From Streptomyces sp. XD-27 (GTDB taxonomy: Bacteria; Actinomycetota; Actinomycetes; Streptomycetales; Streptomycetaceae): DNA of 64,000 bases. A program made the position numbers and the translations under genes. The stretch spans positions 2,480,001-2,544,000 of the forward strand of contig NZ_CP130713.1 of assembly GCF_030553055.1 (NCBI RefSeq), given 5' to 3'. The notes under the pieces were generated by a model. It did no database searches. It was not told where the DNA came from and worked only from the letters and a program-made list of their open reading frames with translations. Positions 25,611-33,557 of the stretch are shown here, in pieces. Each line of letters starts with the position of its first letter. Position 1 is the stretch's first letter.

Positions 25611-26812
25611 GTCACGTCGACGACTTCAGCCCGCCGCTCGGCTACCCCTTCGCGCTGGGCCGGTACGGCACCCCGCCCCCGGTCCTCGCCTGGGCGCGCA
25701 AGCACCACCCCGTGTGCCCGGTGATCCTGCCCAGCGGCCGACAGGTCTGGATGCTCACCCGGAAGGACGACATCAACCGCCTGCTCACCGACCCGGTCTT
25801 CTCCCGCGACCTGGTCTACCCCGGCGCGCCGCGCTTCGTCGGCGAGGACTTCACCGCCGTAGCCGGCGGCATCTTCAATCTGGACGGCGCCGACCATGCC
25901 CGGATCCGCCATGTCCTGGCGCCGCACTTCACACGTTCGGCGGCGTCCCGGCGCGCGGAGATGATCGCCCGTCACGCGGAGGGCCTGCTGGACGCCATGG
26001 AGGCCGGGCCGAACCCCGCCGATCTCGTCGAGGCGTACGCGGCTCCGCTGCCGCTCAGGGTGAGCTGCGAGATCCTCGGCATCCCCCTCCAGCAGCGGGC
26101 CGCCTACCTGGACGCCTTCCGCACCCAGACCAGCCTGGTCGTCACCGCCGAGACGGTCGCCGCCGCGACGGCCGCGACGCTGGATCTCACCGAGCAGGTC
26201 ATCAAGGGCAAACAGGCGGACGGCGACCACAACGGGCCCCTCGGGGCGCTGGTCCGGGCCGAGGCCGAAGGGGTCATCAGCGACGAGGAGTTGCACGGCA
26301 CCGTCAGCTACCTCCTCGTCACCGGGTCCGAGCCGCTGGTGCCGCCGCTGGCCACCGGGGCGGTGACCCTGATGCGTCACCGCAACCAGCTGAGCGCCTG
26401 CGTCGCCGAGGAGGAGTTGTGGCCGCGAGCGGTGGACGAGGTGCTGCGCTACCACCACAACGGAGTCCTCGGCCTGCCCCGGGTGGCCACCGAGGAGGTC
26501 ACCCTGCACGGTGTGCGCATCGCACCGGGCGACGGGGTCTGCGCGCCGATGCTCGGCGCCACCTGGGACCCCAGGCACTACCGGCACCCGGAGAAATTCG
26601 ACATCCACCGCACCGGGGACATGTCGGCGACCTTCGGCGCCGGACCGCACTTCTGCCTGGGAGCCGCGTTCGTACGGGTCTTTCTGACCACCGCCTACGC
26701 GGCCCTCTTCCGGCGCTTCCCCGACCTGTTCCTGGCCGTGCCCGAGGACGACCTGCCCTGGCAGATCGACATTCAGCTGATCCGGCCGGCCAGGGTGCCG
26801 GTCTGCTGGTGA
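25607..26812 (+). CDS. Cytochrome P450 coupled to the cyclodipeptide synthase
   Basis: Haem monooxygenase of 401 residues, presumed to oxidise the cyclodipeptide. Haem ligand Cys350 lies in FGAGPHFCLGAAF. ExxR is E278-V-L-R281, followed by PRVATEEVTLHG. The I-helix reads VTGSEPLV (239-246), with Glu242 but Pro243 where most P450s have the oxygen-activating Thr (AGxET). That substitution occurs in P450s with unusual chemistry. ATG 25607 has GGAAGGAG six bases upstream and overlaps the synthase stop. P450s beside cyclodipeptide synthases carry out hydroxylation, C-C coupling or aryl transfer. Which one applies here is unknown. Confidence 0.93.
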   Translation: MSHVDDFSPPLGYPFALGRYGTPPPVLAWARKHHPVCPVILPSGRQVWMLTRKDDINRLLTDPVFSRDLVYPGAPRFVGEDFTAVAGGIFNLDGADHARIRHVLAPHFTRSAASRRAEMIARHAEGLLDAMEAGPNPADLVEAYAAPLPLRVSCEILGIPLQQRAAYLDAFRTQTSLVVTAETVAAATAATLDLTEQVIKGKQADGDHNGPLGALVRAEAEGVISDEELHGTVSYLLVTGSEPLVPPLATGAVTLMRHRNQLSACVAEEELWPRAVDEVLRYHHNGVLGLPRVATEEVTLHGVRIAPGDGVCAPMLGATWDPRHYRHPEKFDIHRTGDMSATFGAGPHFCLGAAFVRVFLTTAYAALFRRFPDLFLAVPEDDLPWQIDIQLIRPARVPVCW

Positions 26813-26850
26813 CACGCCCGCAGGGCCGCCGTGCCGCCGCGCCCGTACGC

Positions 26851-28068
26851 TCAGGACACCGCCGCGGCGAGCCGCCGGACGAACGCGTCCGGTCCCGGCA
26901 TGGCGGCGATCTCCTCCCGCACCTCGGCGCACGCCCGGCGGATCTCCGCGTCGCCCAGCGCCCGCTCCACGGCCCCGCGCAGCTCGGCCACCCCGGGGCG
27001 GGTCTTCTCCAGGGCCGTGCCGACTCCGCGGCGGAGTACCGCCTGCGCGTTGACCGGCTGATCCGCGGCCTGGGGCAGCACCACTTGGGGGATGCCGAGG
27101 GCGAGCGCGGTGAACGTGCTGCCCGAGCCCCCGTGATGGACGACCGCGGCGCAGTCCGGCAGGACCGCGGTGAGCGGAACCCAGCCGACCTGCCGGACGC
27201 CGTGGGGAAGGGGACGCCCTGTCGACGCCGCGGAGGAGCCGGTGGCGAGGACGACCTCGGCGTCGAAGCCGGCCAGCGCCGCCAGCGTGGTGGCCAGGGT
27301 CTCGTCCATGCCCAGCTCCGGGAGAACCGATCCCCAGGTCACGCAGATCCGCGGGCGCCGCGGGCGGGCGAGCAGCCGGTCAGGCACCACTCCACCGCCG
27401 TTGCACGGCACGAACCTCAGCGGCGCACCGGGCTCGGCGCCGGGCGGGCGCAGACTCGGCGGGCAGACGTCGGCGGTGAGTACGGGCGGGGCGGGCGGGT
27501 CCGGCAGCAGTGCGGAGAGGTCGGGGTAGGGCATGCCGATGCCGATGTGGACGGCGGGGACGCCCGCCTGGTCGGCCGCGGACTGTCCGCCGCCGATGAA
27601 GGAGGTGAACACCAGCAGGTCCGGGGCCCAGTCACGGATGGCCCGCAGAATCCCGTCGGTCATCCGCCGGCCCACATCCAGCATTTCGGAGACGACCCCG
27701 TCCTTGCCGTTCCCGCCGCCGTCCCTGTCGGCCCCGCCCCCGTCTCCGTCGACCCCGGCCTTGTCGCTCCCGTCCCCGTCCTGGCCACCGTCCGGCTCCG
27801 GAGGACGGGTGAACCGCTGCCAGGCGGTCGACAGGTCGTGCGCCTCCGGCCGGGCGGCCATTCCGCGCTCGGCGAGGCGGCGGTAGGCGTGGGCGGCGGT
27901 ACCGTCCGAGACCTCCACGGCGGCCAGTCCCAGCCGGGTCGCCATGTCCAGGCTCGGGCCGGTCGCCGCCACCCGCACCTCATGGCCCGCGGACTGCGCC
28001 GCCCATGCCGTCGGCACGGCGGGCAGCAGATGGCCGACTCCGGGTGCTGCCACGAAAAGGACGCGCAC
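26851..28068 (-). CDS. GT1-type glycosyltransferase, probable dTDP-sugar donor
   Basis: GT-B glycosyltransferase of about 405 residues, of the type that decorates natural products (EryCIII/DesVII-like family). The N-terminal VRVLFVAAPGVGHLLPAVPTAWAAQSAGHEVRV is the acceptor domain start. RICVTWGSV, GVRQVGWVPLTAVLPDC and HHGGSGSTFTALALGIPQVV with QAADQPVNAQ are the nucleotide-sugar binding region. A Gly/Asp-rich insertion (GGQDGDGSDKAGVDGDGGG) lies near residues 120-145. GTG 28068 has GGGGAG six bases upstream. It is convergent with the P450 and divergent from the acyltransferase. With the four rml genes, rhamnosyl transfer to a hydroxylated cyclodipeptide is the simplest inference. Confidence 0.88.
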   Translation of the reverse strand: MRVLFVAAPGVGHLLPAVPTAWAAQSAGHEVRVAATGPSLDMATRLGLAAVEVSDGTAAHAYRRLAERGMAARPEAHDLSTAWQRFTRPPEPDGGQDGDGSDKAGVDGDGGGADRDGGGNGKDGVVSEMLDVGRRMTDGILRAIRDWAPDLLVFTSFIGGGQSAADQAGVPAVHIGIGMPYPDLSALLPDPPAPPVLTADVCPPSLRPPGAEPGAPLRFVPCNGGGVVPDRLLARPRRPRICVTWGSVLPELGMDETLATTLAALAGFDAEVVLATGSSAASTGRPLPHGVRQVGWVPLTAVLPDCAAVVHHGGSGSTFTALALGIPQVVLPQAADQPVNAQAVLRRGVGTALEKTRPGVAELRGAVERALGDAEIRRACAEVREEIAAMPGPDAFVRRLAAAVS

Positions 28069-28280
28069 GGCGGGCTCCCCTGCGGTGGTGCGCGGCGGTG
28101 CCGCGCTGGCCGACCGATGGCGAACCGGTCGGCGGGGTCGGTACGGCGGAGCGGTGCGTTCGGCCGGGCAGGTGAGACGAACCGGCTGGACAGCGCGGGC
28201 CGCCGTGACGGCGATCACGACTATACGGACGAGGTGCGGGCCGGCAACGCAGCCGCACCCCCGACCCGGGGAATTTCACC

Positions 28281-29435
28281 GTGACGTCGACGACCCCGCC
28301 GAGTGAGCGCATGCCGTCCCTGACCGGATTGCGGTTCGTCGCCGCCTTCGGGGTCTTCGTCTGCCACGCGGCGTTCCTCAGCCCGCGGATGCAGGGCCGG
28401 TCATGGACGCCGACCGAACTGCTGGGCCCGGTCGCGGTGTCACTCTTCTTCATCCTCAGTGGTTTCGTGCTCACCCGGTTCCGCCGCCCCGGGGACACGG
28501 CACGCGCCTTCTGGCGCCGACGGGTCGTCAAGATCTACCCGAACCATCTGACCGCCTGGGCGCTGTTCATGATCTATTTCCTGAGCATCGGCGTGGCGGT
28601 GCGGCAGTCCGGCTCGGTCCTGGCGCTGGTGCCGGGCGTGCTGTTGGTGCACACCTGGCTGCCGAAGTACAACCTGATCGGCAGCGGAAACATCGTCGCC
28701 TGGTCGCTGGCGTGCGAGGTCTTCTTCTATCTGCTGTTCCCGCTGCTGCTGGCCCTGGTCCGCAGGATCCCGCCACGGCGGCTGGCGGCCGCCGCGGTCT
28801 GCATGGCGGCGGCCGTGTGGACCGTACCGGTGGTCTCCTACGCGCTGGGCGGCGCGCTGCTGCCCGGATTCCCCTGGCCGGTGCCGCGGAACCAGCTGTG
28901 GTTCGCCTACTTCCTGCCGCTCTGCCGCCTCCCGGAGTTCGTCCTCGGCATCATCCTGGCGATCGGTATGCGGTCCGATGACCGCAAACGGCGGATCGGT
29001 GTGGGGGCCTCGGCCGCACTGCTGCTCGCCTCACTGGCCCTCGGCGCGACCCTGCTGCCGCCGGTCTTCCTTTTCGCCGCCGTCGGGGTGGTGCCGCTGA
29101 CGCTGCTGATCCGGGCCACCGCGGCGCTGGATCTGCGCGGGGCCCGGTCGCCGTTGCGGACTCCGGTGATGGTCTTCCTCGGCGAGATCTCGTACGCCTT
29201 CTACCTGGTCCATGCCCTGGCGCTGCTGGTGGTCTACGAGATCACCGGTGACGCCTGGGCCGGGCTCGCCACGGGGGTGCTGGGGCTGCCCGTGGCGCTG
29301 CTCATGGCCTGGCTGCTGTACACCCTGGTGGAGCGGCCCTGCATGCGACGCTTCGCACGGCGGCGGAGACCCGCGCCCGGGTCTGCGCCCGCGCAGGCCG
29401 CGGCGGGTGCCGAGAAGCCCGAGAGGGCGGCGTGA
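28281..29435 (+). CDS. OafA/YrhL-type membrane O-acyltransferase
   Basis: Acyltransferase-3 family, 384 residues with about ten transmembrane helices. LTGLRFVAAFGVFVCHAAF holds the family His. PVAVSLFFILSGFVLTRF, FWRRRVVKIYPNHLTAW, WSLACEVFFYLLFPLLL and GEISYAFYLVHALALL are further signatures. Such enzymes acylate sugars or other hydroxyls, including macrolide deoxysugars. GTG 28281 follows GGGGAA; ATG 28311 is an alternative. It is divergent from the glycosyltransferase with a 212-bp gap and is therefore a candidate sugar-acylating step of the same pathway. The C-terminus is a basic, Ala/Pro-rich cytosolic tail. Confidence 0.88.
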   Translation: MTSTTPPSERMPSLTGLRFVAAFGVFVCHAAFLSPRMQGRSWTPTELLGPVAVSLFFILSGFVLTRFRRPGDTARAFWRRRVVKIYPNHLTAWALFMIYFLSIGVAVRQSGSVLALVPGVLLVHTWLPKYNLIGSGNIVAWSLACEVFFYLLFPLLLALVRRIPPRRLAAAAVCMAAAVWTVPVVSYALGGALLPGFPWPVPRNQLWFAYFLPLCRLPEFVLGIILAIGMRSDDRKRRIGVGASAALLLASLALGATLLPPVFLFAAVGVVPLTLLIRATAALDLRGARSPLRTPVMVFLGEISYAFYLVHALALLVVYEITGDAWAGLATGVLGLPVALLMAWLLYTLVERPCMRRFARRRRPAPGSAPAQAAAGAEKPERAA

Positions 29436-29471
29436 ATCGCGGAACCGGGCGCGCCGAAACCCGGAACTGCC

Positions 29472-29650
29472 CTACGGCCGGTGGACCGCCCAGGTTTTCG
29501 GCGTCTCCGAGACCTTCACGGTGCTGAGTTCGGGCAGTTCGTCATGCCAGGTGTCGTAGATCCATTTGGCGAGGTTCTCGGCGGTCGGTGCATACCCCCC
29601 CCGACCGCTTCGTTCAGGTGCCGGTGGTCGAGCGTCGCGTCGACCCATAA
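29472..29650 (-). pseudogene. C-terminal remnant of a 6-pyruvoyl-tetrahydropterin synthase / QueD-like gene
   Basis: On the minus strand, WVDATLDHRHLNEAV is followed after a frame change at the C8 run (about 29595-29602) by YAPTAENLAKWIYDTW, ELPELSTVKVSETPKTW and stop TAG (29472-29474). DHRHLNE and PTAENLAKWIY are diagnostic of the QueD/PTPS family. The N-terminal half with the zinc ligands is missing and the fragment abuts the stop of the STAND ATPase gene. It is a truncated relic marking a rearrangement edge. Confidence 0.75.
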
Positions 29651-29654
29651 TCGG

Positions 29655-32396
29655 TCAGCCGGTCCCGGTCTCTCCGCCCCCGGCGCCGCGGTCGTGGAGC
29701 AGGGCGCGGTTCAGGGGCACCTCGGTCAGGAACCGCGCCCGCAGGGCGGCGTCGTCGATACTGTCCGCCTTGCGCAGTACCTCGGTACGGGCCCTGTCCA
29801 GCAGGCTGCGCGCCTCGCTCCCCGGGTTCGCGGCCTGAAGGGCCCGGGCCGCGTGATACAGCACGTCTTCCGTGCGCAGAGCGGGCATGTCCCCGTGCTC
29901 GGCGAGCAGGGCGAGGGCCTGGCGGGCGTCGCGGGCGGCCGGATCCGTCGCGCCGTCGTGCAGATGGATCCGGCTGCGCAGGACGTATCCGGCGATCTCG
30001 CTGCGCACCATGCCGCTGTCTCGGGTGTCGACGAGGGTGTCCTCGCACAGCCGCCGGGCGAGGTTCCTGTCGCGGTCGGTCTCCAGGAGCACCTCCGCGT
30101 ACAGATTGCGGACGATCGGCACCAGGTTGACCAGCCAGGTGCGCTGGGTCTCCAGCCAGGCGTCCCGCGCGCGCTCGACCGCCTCGACGTGGCGGGCCGG
30201 GTCGCGGGCGAGCAGCGTGGCCAGGAGGGCGTTGTTGTAGGCGTGCCAGCCGCTGTCGCCGCCACGCTCCTCCTCGAAGTCCAGCGCCTCGCGGAGCACC
30301 GTGCCCGCTTCCTCCCACGAACCCGTGGCGAGGTGGAGCTGGGCGAGGTAGTTCAGCGCTATGGGCAGTTCGGCGCGGAGGGTCTCGCCGCGCAGCCGGT
30401 CGGTGCAGCGCAGCAGCCTCTGCCGGGCTTCGCCGAGCCGGCCCGCGTCGAAGAGGTTGACCCCGATCTGCATCTCGTTGAGATTGCGGGCGTGCTGCAG
30501 TACGGGGTTTCCCGCCTCGCCGAGCCGCGGGTCGGAGGCGTAGAGCCGCTCGGCGTCATGCAGCACCCGCAGACCGGCGCGCAGGTCGCGCTTGGGCAGT
30601 TGCCGTCCGTACTCGACCATCGCCACGAAGAGCGCCTGGCGGCCCGGCTCGCCGCACTCCCGGGCACGCTCCACCGCCTCTTCGAGCTTGGCGAGGGAGG
30701 GCTGGACGCCATGGACGGCCAGCAGGGTCTTGCCGCGCAGCAGGGTCGTGCGGGCGATGAGCAGCCGGTCTCCGAGACGGTGCGCCGCCTGTTCCGCCTC
30801 GGCGGCCAGGGCGTCGATTCCCTCGCTCTCCCGCTCGCCCGCGCTTCCCTTCCAGCGCACCTCGGTCATGCTGAGCAGCAGCTCGATGGCCTCCACCAGG
30901 CGGCGGTCGCGATCCGGATGGCCGTCGGGCAGCTGCCGGGTGGACTCGATGGCCGTCCGGCAGTGCTGCTCGGCCTGGGCGAAGGAGAGATCCTCCACCG
31001 CCACGGACCGGGCCAGACCGTAGTGGGCGGCGGCGGCCTGCGCGGCGTACGCGGTTCCGGCCTGCAGGAAGTGATCGGCGATCAGGGCACGCAGCTCCAG
31101 CGGGGCGGTGCCCGCGTCGGCTCCCGGCACGCGGGGGAGCGCTTCGGCGATGTCCGCGTGCCGCTGCCGGCGGGCGCCTTCCGTCTGTTCACCGCGGATC
31201 CCCCGCTGCAGGACCCGGTGCTCGAAGTCGTACCAGTCGGTGCCCAGACCGGCCGCCCACTCGGGGACCTCGTCCCGGCGCCGGCAGCGGATCAGGCCGT
31301 GCTCGCGCTCGATACGGTGCAGCAGGTCCTGGACCTGGATCCGGGGTGACGCGGACACCTCGGCGAGTGTGTGCGAGAAGAAGAACTCCCCCATCGTGGC
31401 GCCGGTCACCAGGAGTTCGCGCGCCATTGGGTCCAGCTGCCGGAAGCGCTCCAGTACGGCTGCGGGAAGGTTCCCGGGCAGCGGAACCCGGGCTCCGTCT
31501 CCGGGGCGCCACAGCCTCAGACACTGTTCGACGAAGACCGGATGCCCGCCTGTCGCCCCCGTCAGCCGGACGGCGAAGTTCTCGGGAGCCGGGTGCCCCT
31601 GAAGCCTGGCGTCGACCAGTTGTCGGACTGCCCAGGCGGGCAGCGGCGGCAGCCTGTGCCGGGACACCAGTCCGGCGTGATCCCGCTGCCAGGCGTCCAG
31701 CAACTGCTCCACCGCCCTGCCGTTGCCCTCGGCCGTGGCGTACAGGCCGAGCCCGAGCACCAGGCCGAGCGGCTCCTGTCCGATCCGGGGCAGCAGCAGG
31801 TGCAGGAACTCCAGGGTCGACACATCACACAGCTGGATGTCGTCCACCACCAGGAGCAGGGGCCTGTCTGCCCGCGCCTGCCGGAGCAGCACGTCGATCA
31901 GCTGCCGGGTCACGGTGCTCTCCACGGGCAGGAGACTGTCACCCGGGATGGACCCGGTGGCCACGGTGGCCTCAGCGAAGACCCGGCCCGCCGCGACCAT
32001 CGCGCCGAGCCCTGGCACCGCGGCGGACAGCACGTCGGGGGCGGCGGCCAGCGCACCGCGGGTCGCCGTGCGCCTCCAGCCGGCCAGCCGCCTGCGGCCC
32101 GGCGCCGGACGGTCCAGCGCGTGGAGGGCGTCCAGGACGGGTCCGTACGGTCGCCGGGCGCCGATGCCGGGCGTGGCCCGCACCAGCACCACCCGGCAGG
32201 GACACTCCGCCGCCCGCTCCTGTGCGCCGGGCCCGGCGGCCTGCGCGCGGCGGCCGAACTCCCCCAGCAGGGACGACTTGCCCATGCCCGAGTCGCCCTC
32301 GACCACCAGCACACCCGAGCGTCCTTCGGCCAGGTCGCTCGCCGCGCGCTCGAGCCTGGCCAGGCTGTCCTCTCGATCGACGAAGACCGCCGTCAC
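29655..32396 (-). CDS. Large STAND/AAA ATPase with TPR-like tail, no DNA-binding domain
   Basis: A 913-residue protein starting VFVDREDSLARLERAASDL, as in LAL (MalT-like) regulators. Walker A is GDSGMGKSSLL near residue 36 and Walker B is LLLVVDDIQLCD near 210. GGHPVFVEQCLRLW follows, then a long helical TPR-like region to the end (LALLAEHGD...ALHDRGAG). The C-terminal LuxR-type HTH that LAL regulators carry is absent: the protein ends in Gly-rich residues. It may signal through a partner or be a truncated regulator. GTG 32396 is the start. It lies downstream of the acyltransferase on the opposite strand and might regulate the cyclodipeptide locus. Confidence 0.82.
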   Translation of the reverse strand: MTAVFVDREDSLARLERAASDLAEGRSGVLVVEGDSGMGKSSLLGEFGRRAQAAGPGAQERAAECPCRVVLVRATPGIGARRPYGPVLDALHALDRPAPGRRRLAGWRRTATRGALAAAPDVLSAAVPGLGAMVAAGRVFAEATVATGSIPGDSLLPVESTVTRQLIDVLLRQARADRPLLLVVDDIQLCDVSTLEFLHLLLPRIGQEPLGLVLGLGLYATAEGNGRAVEQLLDAWQRDHAGLVSRHRLPPLPAWAVRQLVDARLQGHPAPENFAVRLTGATGGHPVFVEQCLRLWRPGDGARVPLPGNLPAAVLERFRQLDPMARELLVTGATMGEFFFSHTLAEVSASPRIQVQDLLHRIEREHGLIRCRRRDEVPEWAAGLGTDWYDFEHRVLQRGIRGEQTEGARRQRHADIAEALPRVPGADAGTAPLELRALIADHFLQAGTAYAAQAAAAHYGLARSVAVEDLSFAQAEQHCRTAIESTRQLPDGHPDRDRRLVEAIELLLSMTEVRWKGSAGERESEGIDALAAEAEQAAHRLGDRLLIARTTLLRGKTLLAVHGVQPSLAKLEEAVERARECGEPGRQALFVAMVEYGRQLPKRDLRAGLRVLHDAERLYASDPRLGEAGNPVLQHARNLNEMQIGVNLFDAGRLGEARQRLLRCTDRLRGETLRAELPIALNYLAQLHLATGSWEEAGTVLREALDFEEERGGDSGWHAYNNALLATLLARDPARHVEAVERARDAWLETQRTWLVNLVPIVRNLYAEVLLETDRDRNLARRLCEDTLVDTRDSGMVRSEIAGYVLRSRIHLHDGATDPAARDARQALALLAEHGDMPALRTEDVLYHAARALQAANPGSEARSLLDRARTEVLRKADSIDDAALRARFLTEVPLNRALLHDRGAGGGETGTG

Positions 32397-32555
32397 ACCA
32401 CGCCCCCGTTCACCTCGCCGTCACCCGCGCCTGGGCGCCAACTCGGTGCAGCCTACGGCGCGTCACCCCGCGAAGCGGGCAGTGATCCACAACTGGCCGA
32501 AACCGTACGTCGCAGCGGGACACCGCCACCCCGGGGGCGTTGTCGGCCGGCCGTC

Positions 32556-33557
32556 TCAGTGGCCCAGCCGTTCCAGGGCCTGTTCCGGGTAGCGTTCGCC
32601 CGCCACCGCCGCCTCGGGCACGGCCTGGCGCAGCAGGTCGCGGTCGGCCTGGGACAGGGTCAGGGCTACGGCAGCGGCGTTCTCCTGGAGGTAGCGGCGG
32701 CGCTTGGTGCCGGGGATGGGCACGATGTCCTCGCCCTGGGCGAGCAGCCAGGCCAGCGCGGCCTGGGCCGGCGAGCAACCGATCCGCTCGGCGACGTCCC
32801 GTACGGCCTGTACGAGCGCCAGGTTGCGCTGGATGTTCTCGTCGGCGAACCGGGGCCAGCGTCGGCGGTTGTCCTGCGGGGCCAGGTCGTCGCGGGAGGA
32901 GAGCGCTCCGGTGAGCATTCCGCGCCCGAGCGGGGAGTAGGCCACGACGGCGATGCCCAGTTCCCGGCAGGTGGCGAGCAGTTCGCCCTCCACCACGCCG
33001 CGGGTGAACAGGGAGTACTCCACCTGGATCGCGCTGACCGGGTGGACGGCATGGGCCTTGCGCAGCGTGGCGGGACTGACCTCGCTCAGTCCGATGTGGC
33101 GGACCAGTCCGGCCGCCACCAGCTGGGACATGGCCCCGACCGTCTCCTCGATGGGCGTGGCGGGGTTGCGGCGATGGGCGTAGTACAGGTCGATGTGCTC
33201 GACGCCCAAGCGGCGCAGTGAGGCCCGGCAGGCGAGGGGAACGTAGTCGGCGGAGGTGTCGACGTCGCCGACCCGGCCCGTCGCCGCGTCGTGGCGGAGC
33301 CCGAACTTGGTCGCCACGACCATCCGGTCCCGCTCGTGGGCGTGCCGGCGCAGCCAGCGGCCCACCAACTCCTCGTTGCCGCCCTGGCCGTAGGCGTCGG
33401 CGGTGTCCAGCAGGGTCACGCCCATCTCGAGGGCGCGGTCCAGCGTGAGCTGGGACTCCTCCTCGTCCGGAACGCCGTAGGCGATCGACATGCCCATGCA
33501 GCCCAGGCCGATCGCGGACACCTCGGGGCCGTGCTCGCCCAGCTTGCGGTACTTCAT
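32556..33557 (-). CDS. Aldo/keto reductase
   Basis: NADPH-dependent oxidoreductase with a TIM-barrel fold, 333 residues. The catalytic tetrad is visible: Asp and Tyr in LLDTADAYGQGGNEELVGRW, Lys in VVATKFG and His in LYYAHRR. The cofactor region is PIPGTKRRRYLQENAAA. It begins MKYRKLGEHGPEVSAIGLGCMGMS, typical of YajO/AKR11-like members. ATG 33557 overlaps the stop of the MAB_1171c-like gene (ATGA), so it is the last gene of a coupled trio. The substrate is unknown. A tailoring role for the nearby lasso or diketopiperazine product is possible but unsupported. Confidence 0.9.
   Translation of the reverse strand: MKYRKLGEHGPEVSAIGLGCMGMSIAYGVPDEEESQLTLDRALEMGVTLLDTADAYGQGGNEELVGRWLRRHAHERDRMVVATKFGLRHDAATGRVGDVDTSADYVPLACRASLRRLGVEHIDLYYAHRRNPATPIEETVGAMSQLVAAGLVRHIGLSEVSPATLRKAHAVHPVSAIQVEYSLFTRGVVEGELLATCRELGIAVVAYSPLGRGMLTGALSSRDDLAPQDNRRRWPRFADENIQRNLALVQAVRDVAERIGCSPAQAALAWLLAQGEDIVPIPGTKRRRYLQENAAAVALTLSQADRDLLRQAVPEAAVAGERYPEQALERLGH

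Noticed and set aside
25607..26812. Haem-less DesVIII/EryCII-type auxiliary protein for the glycosyltransferase
   Set aside because: The haem Cys (FGAGPHFCLG) and ExxR are intact, so it is a real P450.
28201..28280. Promoter TATACG for the acyltransferase
   Set aside because: The hexamer is weak and no -35 lies at a suitable distance, so it was not listed.
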